Assembly: GCF_015354315.1 (NCBI RefSeq)
Contig: NZ_JADKYY010000006.1
Span: forward strand, 62,001 to 126,000
Direction of reading: 5' to 3'
Source of the DNA: Planobacterium oryzisoli
GTDB lineage: Bacteria > Bacteroidota > Bacteroidia > Flavobacteriales > Weeksellaceae
DNA: 64,000 nt
Shown here: positions 34,339 to 44,628 of the stretch, one piece after another
Layout: every line of letters starts with the position of its first letter
How positions within the stretch are numbered: the stretch's first letter is position 1
Made by a program: the position numbers and the translations under genes
Notes under the pieces: generated by a model
What the model was told of the DNA's origin: nothing
What the model saw: only the letters and a program-made list of their open reading frames with translations
Databases searched by the model: none

Positions 34339-37300
34339 CTATTGGGTCACCTGAATTAATTCGGTCTCAATTTGTTTCAATTTCTCCGGACCAAACGTGG
34401 AATCGTAGGGATTCACCACCTCGATCAAATAGTGGTAAAACGGCACAATATTCTCAACCTGTCCGGTCTGTCCGTAGGCTTTTTGTTTGCCCATAGCTTG
34501 GAGATCAGAAATTAGTTTACGGTACCTCTTATCTAAAGGTTCCATCGAGCGAATCGTATAGTCGTACCCTTTATCTAGCCTTCCCATCTTTCGGTAGGCA
34601 TCCGATACTGCGGCCACTACCATAGAGTACTCAAAAGGCTTGCTTCTAAGCTGTCGGGATGCAAAACGCTGCTGGTCTTTATCCATTGACATATAATAGT
34701 CGTATTCCTCAAATATACCTTCCTTGATTTGCTCTGCGAGTGCCAGACCTTTCTTTTCCTGCCCGGCAATCATGTACCCGTACACCATACTGGAGAGCGA
34801 CCTTGGATCGTTGTACTTAGTGGAAGGTATTTCTCGTGACGCAAGATCCATAACCTCCAGGGCTTTGGATTTCTGACCCGAAAGTGCAAGTGCTTCTGCA
34901 GCTCTGCTGGCTGCACCGCGGTATACCGGAATGTTTTGCGTACAGGTTTCGTCAAAATGCACATCCAGATCCTTAAAGTTACCCCATCGGAAGTTTTTCA
35001 CGTTTCGGTAGAGGATATCTGGATTCACCCTTCCCATTTCGGCATTCTCTGAGGCATTGGTGGCTATAGGAACCAATCGGTAGCTGAAACCGTCGTATTG
35101 TAAATAATCAGTTAGGTAAAAGATATTCTCCGGATCGTATACCCCTCCGGTGGAAAAACTGATAGGTCGGTTCCAATCAAAATTGGCCAGGATGTCCAAA
35201 AGCATAATGTTATTTTTAAACATACTCTGCCTTTGGTATTCAATAACAATTTGATCTTTTGCCAGAGCTGCTTCCTTTTGCGTGATTATTCCGGACTTAA
35301 CTGCATTATTTTTATTTACCGGAAGTATGAACTTGGAGACAGGCAGTAAGTTAAAGCGTTCGTATTTACTCTCTCCAAAAAGAAGTTTAAGTACCATATC
35401 CTTGGCCTCTGATTTGGTCTTTAGGAATTGGACCGCCTCCTTCATACTCATCGAATCTATCTGCTGGTACTTCTGGAAATCTGCCAACGCACTTTGCGAA
35501 AGCCCGCGTTCGTTTAGGCTGGAAAAAAGGTCCTGCCATTGGTCCGGGGACATCAAATATACCTGGTCGTTGGTACCTTCACGGTAATGCTCGTGTGAGA
35601 GCTCCGAAGGGACTCCAAGGGCGTTGTAGGTTCTTCGCTTCACTTGATCAATGTTCCACGGAGTGGAAAGGAGCGTGAAATTCACCACCTTCACATCATC
35701 GCGCATGCGCTCGGTCTCTTGAATGGCCCAAATTGGATAGGTATCGTTGTCCCCATACACAAATAGAATTCCGTTTTTTGGAAGGTCTTTCAGGGATGAA
35801 TACGCAAAGTCGTAGGCTGCACTTCTTCCACTGCGGTCGTGCGGAGTATAATTCTCAAAAGCCATCAATAGTGGGATTCCTAGCAGTAGGACACCTAATG
35901 CCCAGTTGGCCGGCTTGGACTGAAATTTCTGCTGCATATAGTAGTAGGCTGCCAATACTCCTAGTCCTATCCAAAGGGCAAAAGCATAGAATGACCCCAC
36001 CATGGCGTAATCCCGCTCCCGCGGCTCAAAAGGTTTCACTCCCGTGTAAAAGATAATACCCACACTGGTGAGAATAAACAGGGATAATACTGCATAGAAC
36101 CTTTTAAAATCCCGGTTTAATTGGAAGAAAATTCCCAAAAGTCCTAAAAGAAGCGGAAGAAAGAAAAATGCAGTTGTACTTTCGTTCCGGTATTTGGCAG
36201 GCATCTTTTCTTGATTGCCCCACAATGCATTGTCCACAAAGGGAATACCCGATATCCAGTTTCCGCGGTTGTTTTCCATATGACCTTCTAAATCGTTCTG
36301 TCTACCAACAAAGTTCCACATAAGGTAGCGTACAAAGTAGTATCCATTCTGGAAGGTGATGAAATAATCTAAATTCTGAAAAAACGACGGCCTTTGTACG
36401 TTGATTAGATCGTAGGGTTTAACGTCCAGATAGTCGTCTACTTTAATGGTACCATTATCGAACTTCTTGCGAAGATCGTCGTATATCTTATGTGCTTCGG
36501 GATTATCCGCCACCTGTGGATTGGAATAATTAAAGGTGAAATCCGGAGCACCATACATCGAGATATAATTGGCCATTACTTCTTTATCATCATTGAACAT
36601 ACGCGGCATGATGCTGATATGCTCTTTGCTGTACACATAATTGAACCGCTCTCCTACCTTGCGGTACATTCCGCTTTTTTCATCTTTCTCGAAAATGTCC
36701 CCTGTGGTGTTCTGCTTCCAGGATCCGTCTTCGTTCTTCTCCATACCGTCGTAATCCAGCGCGTGGGTATAGTTTTGACCCTTAAAAATAGGCCAATCAC
36801 CGTACTGTACACGGTTGTAGTAGTCCAGCATACCAATTGCGTTATCCGGATTATTTAAGTTCATCGGCGGATTGGCGTTGGCACGGATCGGTATTACCAG
36901 CCAGCAAGAGAACCCAATGACCATAAATACAATAGAAAGGGCTGCGGTCTGATAAACGGCTCCCAGCTTTTCTTTCGAATAGGTGAGCAGATAATAGCAC
37001 AGAACAGTAAGCAGAATAAAAGCGATTAATGTCCCACTATGGAAAGGAAGTCCCAGACCATTCACGGCGAATATTTCCATTTTACCGAACATGCTCATCA
37101 CCAAAGGAAAAATGATCTTGAAAACAAAAACCATGATTCCCAGAGTTATCAGATTGGCATAGATAAAACTCTTCCAACTAAAGGTATACTTCCTTGCATA
37201 GTAAAACAAACATACGGCAGGAACGGCAAGCATGGCCATCATATGCACTCCTACAGAGAGTCCCACCACAAAAGCCATAAGGATAATCCAGCGGTGGTTG

Positions 37301-37824
37301 TCCTTCGCGTTAGACTCGTTCTCCCAACGGGTCACTAAATAAATTAGAAGGGCAATAAAAAGACTTGCCATAGAATAAACCTCCCCCTCGACTGCACTGT
37401 ACCAGAACGTGTCGGAGAAAGTAAAGCTAAGGGCACCAATAAGGCCTGAAAAAAGTACTGCAAGTTGCTGTGAGGAGCTAAGCTCATTCATTTCCTTATT
37501 AAGAAGTCGACGTGACATATGGGTCACAGTCCAAAAAAGAAGAAGTACGGTCAGTGCACTGAAAAGTGCCGACATTCCATTAATAATGAGCGAATAATTT
37601 TCTCCGTTACCCAGTGCAAGCATAGCCGCCACGGCACCCACCAACTGAAAAAGTGCTGCCCCAGGTGCGTGGGTTACTTCAAGCTTTACGGCAGAAGAAA
37701 TATACTCGCCTGTATCCCAAAAACTGAATTTTCGCTCCATTGTAGAGAGATAGGTGAGGAATGCCACGCCAAATACAGTCCAACCTAGGACTGTGTTCCA
37801 TGTCTTAAATGTCCAGTTTTTCAT
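34339..37824 (-). CDS. DUF2723 giant membrane protein (GT-C-like)
   Basis: 1161 aa. The first 550-700 residues contain a dozen or more membrane segments and carry the DUF2723 signature near residues 25-60 (FWDTGEYISSAVKLEVTHAP), with the early Asp/Glu in a loop as in GT-C glycosyltransferases. The C-terminal 450 residues are soluble and likely periplasmic, with TPR-like helices near the end. A protein or lipid glycosylation role is inferred. Start at 37824 follows a TATTTTCG element (37844-37851). It heads a unit with kdsA. Confidence 0.82.
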   Translation of the reverse strand: MKNWTFKTWNTVLGWTVFGVAFLTYLSTMERKFSFWDTGEYISSAVKLEVTHAPGAALFQLVGAVAAMLALGNGENYSLIINGMSALFSALTVLLLFWTVTHMSRRLLNKEMNELSSSQQLAVLFSGLIGALSFTFSDTFWYSAVEGEVYSMASLFIALLIYLVTRWENESNAKDNHRWIILMAFVVGLSVGVHMMAMLAVPAVCLFYYARKYTFSWKSFIYANLITLGIMVFVFKIIFPLVMSMFGKMEIFAVNGLGLPFHSGTLIAFILLTVLCYYLLTYSKEKLGAVYQTAALSIVFMVIGFSCWLVIPIRANANPPMNLNNPDNAIGMLDYYNRVQYGDWPIFKGQNYTHALDYDGMEKNEDGSWKQNTTGDIFEKDEKSGMYRKVGERFNYVYSKEHISIMPRMFNDDKEVMANYISMYGAPDFTFNYSNPQVADNPEAHKIYDDLRKKFDNGTIKVDDYLDVKPYDLINVQRPSFFQNLDYFITFQNGYYFVRYLMWNFVGRQNDLEGHMENNRGNWISGIPFVDNALWGNQEKMPAKYRNESTTAFFFLPLLLGLLGIFFQLNRDFKRFYAVLSLFILTSVGIIFYTGVKPFEPRERDYAMVGSFYAFALWIGLGVLAAYYYMQQKFQSKPANWALGVLLLGIPLLMAFENYTPHDRSGRSAAYDFAYSSLKDLPKNGILFVYGDNDTYPIWAIQETERMRDDVKVVNFTLLSTPWNIDQVKRRTYNALGVPSELSHEHYREGTNDQVYLMSPDQWQDLFSSLNERGLSQSALADFQKYQQIDSMSMKEAVQFLKTKSEAKDMVLKLLFGESKYERFNLLPVSKFILPVNKNNAVKSGIITQKEAALAKDQIVIEYQRQSMFKNNIMLLDILANFDWNRPISFSTGGVYDPENIFYLTDYLQYDGFSYRLVPIATNASENAEMGRVNPDILYRNVKNFRWGNFKDLDVHFDETCTQNIPVYRGAASRAAEALALSGQKSKALEVMDLASREIPSTKYNDPRSLSSMVYGYMIAGQEKKGLALAEQIKEGIFEEYDYYMSMDKDQQRFASRQLRSKPFEYSMVVAAVSDAYRKMGRLDKGYDYTIRSMEPLDKRYRKLISDLQAMGKQKAYGQTGQVENIVPFYHYLIEVVNPYDSTFGPEKLKQIETELIQVTQ

Positions 37825-37843
37825 AGAATCCAGTAAGTTGATG

Positions 37844-37851
37844 CGAAAATA
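37844..37851 (-). promoter_or_regulatory. -7 element for the DUF2723-kdsA unit
   Basis: TATTTTCG on the minus strand, the same variant as at relA/spoT, 19 bases before the ATG. Confidence 0.45.
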
Positions 37852-38003
37852 ACACAATTATCTCAATTCCCCTTGAATCCAAGCTTCATTTTCCAACAGC
37901 AAACCTCATAATTTAATGCAGTTAGATAAATATTAGTAATGGATGTAAAAGATGATAAAATTCACAAAAAAGACCTCAAGGCAATCAAACCAAAAAAAAA
38001 TTG

Positions 38004-38011
38004 TAATTTTG
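38004..38011 (+). promoter_or_regulatory. -7 element for the cysteine-synthase-like gene
   Basis: TAATTTTG, a perfect match, 27 bases before the ATG at 38039. Confidence 0.55.
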
Positions 38012-38038
38012 CCCATGATTTTTTAGTGTAAATTGAAA

Positions 38039-39076
38039 ATGACAAACGTTTATAACAATATACTCGAACTCATCGGAAACACTCCGATGGTGCGATTAAA
38101 TAAAATCACACAGGAACTCCCATCCGCCGTGTTTGCTAAGTTGGAATCAATGAATCCTGGCCATTCCACTAAAGACCGGATAGCATTGCACATCATTGAA
38201 AATGCAGAGCGCAAAGGACTTCTAAAGCCGGGTTCCATCATTGTGGAAACCACCTCCGGCAATACGGGTTTTTCGGTAGCAATGGTATCGATCATCAAAG
38301 GATACAAGTGCATCCTTTCCGTGAGTGACAAAACCAAACCGGAAAAAATCGCCTATTTGAAAGCTCTTGGTGCAGAGGTCTATGTCTGCCCTGCAAATGT
38401 GCCCGCAGAGGATCCTAGATCGTACTACGAAGTGGCAAAAAGCATTGCGGCACGGACTCCAGGTTCCATATACATTAATCAATATTTCAACGAACTCAAC
38501 ATCGATGCCCATTACCAGACTACCGGTCCGGAGATATGGGAGCAGACCGAGGGGAAAATTACCCATCTCTTTGCCTGTACCGGTACCGGTGGCACGCTTT
38601 CAGGTTCCGCAAAGTACTTGAAAGAAAAGAATCCAGACGTTAAGATCATTGGAGTAGATGCGGACGGATCCATTCTTAAAGGCTATTTTGATACCGGTAA
38701 GATTAATAAAGACGAAATCAAACCCTACCAGATTGAAGGTATGGGTAAAAACCTAATTCCTGGCGCATTACTTTTCGATAAAGTAGACAGCTTTGTACGC
38801 GTAAACGACGAGATGGCTGCCTACCGCACCCGCGAGATAGCCATCAAGGAAGCCATCATGGGAGGTTATACCACCGGAGCGGTCACCCAGGGTCTGTTAC
38901 AGTACGCCAAGGAATATCCGTTTAAAAAGGAAGATGTGGTGGTTTTGATATTTCCAGACCACGGCTCTAGATACATCAGTAAAGTATACAGTGACGAGTG
39001 GATGGCCCAACAGGGATTTACACATAACTGCGTCCATAATTACGAGGAGGTCTTCAAGACCCAGTACGTTAAATAG
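38039..39076 (+). CDS. Cysteine-synthase-family PLP enzyme, candidate cysteate synthase
   Basis: 345 aa fold-type II PLP enzyme of the cysteine synthase/cystathionine beta-synthase family. The PLP lysine is Lys45 in NPGHSTKDRI. The phosphate loop region reads ETTSGNTGFSV and GTGGTLSGSAKYL is present. There is no CBS regulatory domain. Immediately downstream lies an alpha-oxoamine synthase of the same family as cysteate acyltransferases. The pair resembles the CapA-CapB genes for capnine sulfonolipids, in which CapA makes cysteate. Ordinary cysteine or cystathionine synthesis remains possible. Confidence 0.85.
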   Translation: MTNVYNNILELIGNTPMVRLNKITQELPSAVFAKLESMNPGHSTKDRIALHIIENAERKGLLKPGSIIVETTSGNTGFSVAMVSIIKGYKCILSVSDKTKPEKIAYLKALGAEVYVCPANVPAEDPRSYYEVAKSIAARTPGSIYINQYFNELNIDAHYQTTGPEIWEQTEGKITHLFACTGTGGTLSGSAKYLKEKNPDVKIIGVDADGSILKGYFDTGKINKDEIKPYQIEGMGKNLIPGALLFDKVDSFVRVNDEMAAYRTREIAIKEAIMGGYTTGAVTQGLLQYAKEYPFKKEDVVVLIFPDHGSRYISKVYSDEWMAQQGFTHNCVHNYEEVFKTQYVK

Positions 39077-39100
39077 CGTATATCGTACATTGAAACACCT

Positions 39101-39128
39101 AGCCTTTTGCCTTAGCAAAAGGCTTTTT
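39101..39128 (+). terminator. Terminator after the cysteine-synthase-like gene
   Basis: AGCCTTTTGC and GCAAAAGGCT form a perfect 10-bp stem with a CTTA loop, then TTTT. It separates the two PLP-enzyme genes into distinct transcripts. Confidence 0.88.
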
Positions 39129-39144
39129 AATTGTTAAAATTTAT

Positions 39145-39152
39145 TAACTTTG
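39145..39152 (+). promoter_or_regulatory. -7 element for the alpha-oxoamine synthase gene
   Basis: TAACTTTG, a perfect match, 23 bases before the ATG at 39176. It excludes the longer in-frame start at 39131. Confidence 0.55.
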
Positions 39153-39175
39153 TGCCTTATAAAAAACAACTAAAA

Positions 39176-40450
39176 ATGGTAGACATTTTTGATAGAATAA
39201 AACAGAATCCAGGACCACTCGGACAGTTTGCAAACTATGCGGAGGGTTATTTTATTTTCCCGAGACTCGAGGGCCCGATAGGCCCCCGTATGCGTTTTCA
39301 GGGAAGAGAAGTGATTTTTTGGTCAGCAAACGATTACCTGGGTCTATGCAACCACCCGGAAGTACTGGAAGCAGACGCTAAGGCTGCTGCAGAGTACGGT
39401 ATGTTCTACCCGATGGGTGCGCGGGCAATGTCGGGAGAAACCGACCAGCATTTACAATTGGAAAAGGAACTGGCAGAATTTGTACAAAAGGAGTCCGCAT
39501 ACCTACTTAATTTCGGTTACCAAGGGATGGTATCGACTATTGATGCCCTTTTATCCCGCCACGATGTGGTGGTCTATGATGCCGACTCGCATGCGTGTAT
39601 CGTAGATGGGGTGCGCCTGCACATGGGTAAGAGTTTTACATTCAAACATAATGATATTGCCAGCCTGGAGAAGAATCTAGAGCGTGCCACTAAAGTAGCT
39701 GAGGAGCAAGGAGGTGGAGTGCTTGTTATCACCGAGGGTGTATTTGGAATGCGCGGGCAGCAAGGAAAACTTAAGGAAATTTGTGAGCTAAAAAGCAAAT
39801 ACAGCTTCCGTTTGCTAGTGGACGATGCGCATGGCTTTGGAACGCTGGGAAAAACCGGTGCCGGCGCGGGTGAAGAACAGGGTTGTCAGGACCAGATCGA
39901 TGTATATTTCTCTACTTTCGCTAAATCCATGGCAGGGTTTGGGGCTTTCATCGCTGGAAATAAAGATGTGGTTCGATTCCTGAAATTCAACCTAAGGTCA
40001 CAGATCTTTGCAAAATCACTTACTATGCCAATGGTAGTAGGCGGTTTAAAACGTCTGGAACTTTTAAGAACGCGGCCAGAAATTAAAGAGAAACTTTGGG
40101 AGAATGTGCGTAAACTACAAAGTGGTCTTTTGGAAAGAGGGTTTAATCTGGGTGAGACAAATACCTGCGTTACTCCTGTAATGATGCAAGGATCTCCTGT
40201 GGAGGCTACCCTACTGGTGAAAGACCTAAGAGAAAACTTCGGAATCTTTACCTCGGTTGTAGTATATCCGGTAATTCCTAAAGGCATGATACTGCTTCGT
40301 TTGATTCCAACAGCATCTCATACAGATGCGGAGATAAATGAAACCCTTGCAGCTTTTGAAGCCATTCATGGCAAACTAGTTGGAGGACACTACAAGGAGC
40401 AGGCAGAAAAATTCCTTGAAGAGAATAACCTCAGCTTTAAACCGCTTTAG
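39176..40450 (+). CDS. Alpha-oxoamine synthase, candidate cysteate/serine C-acyltransferase
   Basis: 424 aa PLP enzyme of the serine palmitoyltransferase/KBL/BioF family, which condenses an acyl thioester with an amino acid to start sphingoid or capnine bases. The Schiff-base Lys lies in STFAKSMAGFGAF, the PLP Asp/His in LLVDDAHGFGTLGKTG, and the substrate His in VYDADSHACIVDG. The N-terminus (FDRIKQNPGPLGQ) differs from the classical Sphingobacterium SPT sequence as I remember it. Adjacency to a cysteine-synthase-like enzyme favours a sulfonolipid function; serine use for sphingolipids is the alternative. Confidence 0.88.
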   Translation: MVDIFDRIKQNPGPLGQFANYAEGYFIFPRLEGPIGPRMRFQGREVIFWSANDYLGLCNHPEVLEADAKAAAEYGMFYPMGARAMSGETDQHLQLEKELAEFVQKESAYLLNFGYQGMVSTIDALLSRHDVVVYDADSHACIVDGVRLHMGKSFTFKHNDIASLEKNLERATKVAEEQGGGVLVITEGVFGMRGQQGKLKEICELKSKYSFRLLVDDAHGFGTLGKTGAGAGEEQGCQDQIDVYFSTFAKSMAGFGAFIAGNKDVVRFLKFNLRSQIFAKSLTMPMVVGGLKRLELLRTRPEIKEKLWENVRKLQSGLLERGFNLGETNTCVTPVMMQGSPVEATLLVKDLRENFGIFTSVVVYPVIPKGMILLRLIPTASHTDAEINETLAAFEAIHGKLVGGHYKEQAEKFLEENNLSFKPL

Positions 40451-40470
40451 AAGCCTTTAGAAATAGACAA

Positions 40471-40501
40471 AACACTCAATCTAACGATTGAGTGTTTTTT
40501 T
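40471..40501 (+). terminator. Terminator after the alpha-oxoamine synthase gene
   Basis: AACACTCAAT and ATTGAGTGTT form a perfect 10-bp stem followed by a long T run. Confidence 0.92.
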
Positions 40502-40510
40502 ATTAGGCAC

Positions 40511-40544
40511 TAAAAATATCGGCCACCTATGGCGACCGATATTT
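40511..40544 (-). terminator. Terminator after atpC
   Basis: AAATATCGG (40514-40522) pairs with CCGATATTT (40536-40544), extended inward by GC pairs; on the minus strand it ends in TTTTTA. Confidence 0.8.
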
Positions 40545-40566
40545 ACTTTCTTGTTTATAGAATTTA

Positions 40567-40848
40567 TTATTCCGCTAGGATAATACCCTTTCCATTATTG
40601 AACTCCACCACTCCACTTTTGATCGTGTAGGAAAAAACCGATTCTCTTTCGTTTTCTCTAGTGAAAAAAGAATCGTACTGCTGGGGTATCTCGTTGGTGT
40701 AAAGTCGTACTTTACCGCTTCCAAGAGCAGATACAATGGCAGCGTGGTTCTTCATTATGTGGAACTCACCTGATTTGCCAGGAAGCAGCACAGAACTGAC
40801 TTCGCCTTCAAAAACTACAAATTCCGGGGTTAGTATTTTTATATTCAT
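40567..40848 (-). CDS. atpC: F1F0 ATP synthase epsilon subunit
   Basis: 93 aa, the short form lacking the C-terminal helical hairpin of the 130 aa E. coli protein. The N-terminal beta-sandwich is recognisable (MNIKILTPEFVVFEGEVSSVLLPGKSG, split by the VLLPG turn; FHIMKNHAAIVSALGSGKV). It belongs to the central stalk and links gamma to the c-ring. It follows atpD by 52 bp; the remaining ATP synthase genes are elsewhere, which is the usual bacteroidete arrangement. Confidence 0.92.
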   Translation of the reverse strand: MNIKILTPEFVVFEGEVSSVLLPGKSGEFHIMKNHAAIVSALGSGKVRLYTNEIPQQYDSFFTRENERESVFSYTIKSGVVEFNNGKGIILAE

Positions 40849-40900
40849 ACGTTATTCCTTGTGGCTTATGATGCCTGGGCACCGAAAGCATTATTATTTA

Positions 40901-42469
<1,569 letters not shown>

Positions 42470-42590
42470 TCAACATTTTTAATGACCCGAAAGGGGTGTA
42501 AAAGACTGCTTTTAGCGTAGCCTAAGAACGCTACAAATACACCGTACTCTCCGGTTATTCTCTCCCGCAGGCAGGCTCGGTTTATTTTCC

Positions 42591-42598
42591 TATTTTTG
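42591..42598 (+). promoter_or_regulatory. -7 element for ribF
   Basis: TATTTTTG, a perfect match, 19 bases before the GTG start. Confidence 0.55.
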
Positions 42599-42617
42599 CA
42601 CGTAAATTTTTTCCCTC

Positions 42618-43550
42618 GTGAAGGTATACTATCAGATACAGCACTCGGTACAAAGACCACCCCTCGCCCTTTCCCTTGGGATGTTTGACGGTGTACATAA
42701 AGGACACCAGTCTATACTTAAGCGCTTAAAGGAAGTGGCATACGAGCGTGGACTGCAAACCGCTATTCTTACCTTCGATCCGCACCCACGAAAAATCTTT
42801 GACCCTGATACTGATTTGGAGCAGCTTACCACGATCGAGGAAAAAATAGCGTTACTTGAATCTGAGGGTATTGACCATCTGTTCATTCAGTCTTTTGAAG
42901 AGAATTTCTATAATTTAACCGGAGTAGACTTTATCACTTCGATTCTGCACGATACGTTAGAGGTAAAACATTTGATTGTAGGGTACGATCATGTTTTTGG
43001 AAAGAACCGAAGTGGAAACTTTCAGTTATTGATGGAGATGGCTCCCTCCCTGGGTTTCACCTTGGAGGAGATGGATGCCGTAGATCTCTACAGTGAGCAT
43101 ATTTCTTCCACCAAAATACGACGTGCATTGAAAGAAGGGGATGTTCCGCGGGCGAATGCCATGCTAGGCTACCCGTACAGTATGGAGGGAAAAGTAGTGG
43201 AAGGAAGACAGATTGGACGTACCATAGGATACCCTACTGCCAATATCGATGTACATCCAGATAAACTTCGGCCACGTAAAGGCGCCTACATAGTCCAGGT
43301 ACATCTTGAGGACAAAAAACTTGCGGGTATGCTCTCGGTAGGAACCAATCCAACCGTAGGGGGTGAAATTCTAAGTGTGGAAGTGTATATTCTGGATTTT
43401 AATCAGAATCTTTACGGAAAGACAATCAAGGTTGACTTCCTTTCCTTTTTGCATGAAGAGATCGCATTTTCTACCCTTGAGGGCTTAATTGAAAGACTCC
43501 AAGAGGACGAACAGCGGACCCGGGAATATTTCTTGGCAAATGCGCTTTAG
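42618..43550 (+). CDS. ribF: Bifunctional riboflavin kinase / FAD synthetase
   Basis: Phosphorylates riboflavin to FMN and adenylates FMN to FAD. 310 aa. The FAD synthetase domain (1-185) has LGMFDGVHKGHQSILKRL, the nucleotidyltransferase HxGH-type motif, and ISSTKIRRALKEGDV. The flavokinase domain (190-310) has GRQIGRTIGYPTANID and RKGAYIVQV. Start is GTG at 42618, positioned correctly behind the -7 element. No FMN riboswitch is visible upstream. Convergent overlap of 4 bp with the YjbR gene. Confidence 0.96.
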   Translation: MKVYYQIQHSVQRPPLALSLGMFDGVHKGHQSILKRLKEVAYERGLQTAILTFDPHPRKIFDPDTDLEQLTTIEEKIALLESEGIDHLFIQSFEENFYNLTGVDFITSILHDTLEVKHLIVGYDHVFGKNRSGNFQLLMEMAPSLGFTLEEMDAVDLYSEHISSTKIRRALKEGDVPRANAMLGYPYSMEGKVVEGRQIGRTIGYPTANIDVHPDKLRPRKGAYIVQVHLEDKKLAGMLSVGTNPTVGGEILSVEVYILDFNQNLYGKTIKVDFLSFLHEEIAFSTLEGLIERLQEDEQRTREYFLANAL

Positions 43551-43903
43551 TCCTGCTCCAATTCTTTCCGCAATTTTTTAGGGAGCCCACCTAGTACTAA
43601 TTCATAAGAATGGTCAATGAGCCTGTGAACTAATTCAGGCGGAATACCCTGACAGTACACCGAATTCCAATGGGTCTTATTCATGTGGTAAGCGCCCGTA
43701 ATTTGCGTATGCGTTTCGCGAAGAGTTGCGCTCCATTCCGGATCTGTCTTGACCGAGATGCTGCAGGGATTTTCCTCCATCGAGATAAGAAGAAACATCT
43801 TACCGCCAACCTTAAGCACTAAGGTGGTAGTATCAAAAGGAAATCCTTCCGTTACCCCCTTCTTTGCCAAGGCATACTCACGTAATGAATCTATTTCAAG
43901 CAT
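43547..43903 (-). CDS. MmcQ/YjbR-family protein
   Basis: 118 aa cytoplasmic protein with the CyaY-like YjbR fold. Signatures: an early LAKKGVTEGFPFDTTTLVLKVGGKMF, then the HMNKTHWNSVY segment and LIDHSYELVLGGLPKKLR at the end. The molecular function is not established; double-stranded DNA binding has been suggested for the family. Its stop overlaps the end of ribF. Confidence 0.9.
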   Translation of the reverse strand: MLEIDSLREYALAKKGVTEGFPFDTTTLVLKVGGKMFLLISMEENPCSISVKTDPEWSATLRETHTQITGAYHMNKTHWNSVYCQGIPPELVHRLIDHSYELVLGGLPKKLRKELEQD

Positions 43904-43968
43904 AAGGAACAGTACTGTTATTTATTGTAAATTTAGCTAAAGTTACTTTACATAAAATAATTAAAAGA

Positions 43969-44628
43969 ATGAAAGCTCTACTTATCGGTGCGACCGGTGC
44001 GACCGGATCGGATCTTCTACAGGAATTGCTTGTAGATAAAGACTTTACTTGCGTTGAGATTTTTGTACGTAAAGTACCGGAAATTAACCACCCTAAACTT
44101 GTGGTGAATGTGGTGAACTTTGAACGACCGGAAGAATGGAAAGAAAAGATAAAGGGTGATGTCGCGTTTTCCGCTCTAGGAACGACATTGAAAGACGCGC
44201 AAAGCAAAGAGGCACAATACCGCGTGGATTATACTTACCAATTGCGTTTTGCGCAAGCTGCTAAAGAAAACTCCGTTACAAAGTTTGTTCTTGTGTCTTC
44301 CTACGGCGCCAATTCCAAATCCAAATTATTCTATTCGCGTATGAAAGGAGAACTTGAAGAGGCGGTACGCGCACTCCATTTTGAAACTACGATCATTTTC
44401 CAACCCGGTATGCTCGAGCGTAAAAACTCTACTAGGACCGGAGAAGTGCTGGGAGCAAGAGTTATTCGTTTTGCCAACAGCCTGGGCATTTTACAGAGTC
44501 AGCGTCCATTACCAACAAAGGTGCTGGCCAAAGCGATGAGCAATGCCTCTAAAATAAAGAGTAGCGGATACAGTACAATCCCCCTTACCTCAATATGGAG
44601 TTTTGCCTCAAAGAAAACCGAGAGCTAA
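43969..44628 (+). CDS. NAD(P)H-binding Rossmann-fold protein (HTATIP2-like)
   Basis: 219 aa short-chain-like oxidoreductase of the NAD(P)-binding group. The N-terminal dinucleotide motif is LIGATGATGSDLLQELL, followed by AFSALGTTLKDAQSKEAQY and KFVLVSSYGANSKSKLFYSRMKGELE, with the Ser-Tyr-Lys arrangement relaxed. The substrate is unknown. It is convergent with the glutathione peroxidase gene, whose stop abuts. Confidence 0.85.
   Translation: MKALLIGATGATGSDLLQELLVDKDFTCVEIFVRKVPEINHPKLVVNVVNFERPEEWKEKIKGDVAFSALGTTLKDAQSKEAQYRVDYTYQLRFAQAAKENSVTKFVLVSSYGANSKSKLFYSRMKGELEEAVRALHFETTIIFQPGMLERKNSTRTGEVLGARVIRFANSLGILQSQRPLPTKVLAKAMSNASKIKSSGYSTIPLTSIWSFASKKTES

Noticed and set aside
38014-38025. 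Three-codon minigene ATG ATT TTT TAG before the cysteine-synthase-like start
   Set aside because: Such tiny frames are expected by chance in AT-rich leaders and there is nothing around it suggesting a function.
42480-42617. FMN riboswitch ahead of ribF
   Set aside because: The gap is too short and lacks the conserved FMN-element helices; only a simple promoter is seen.
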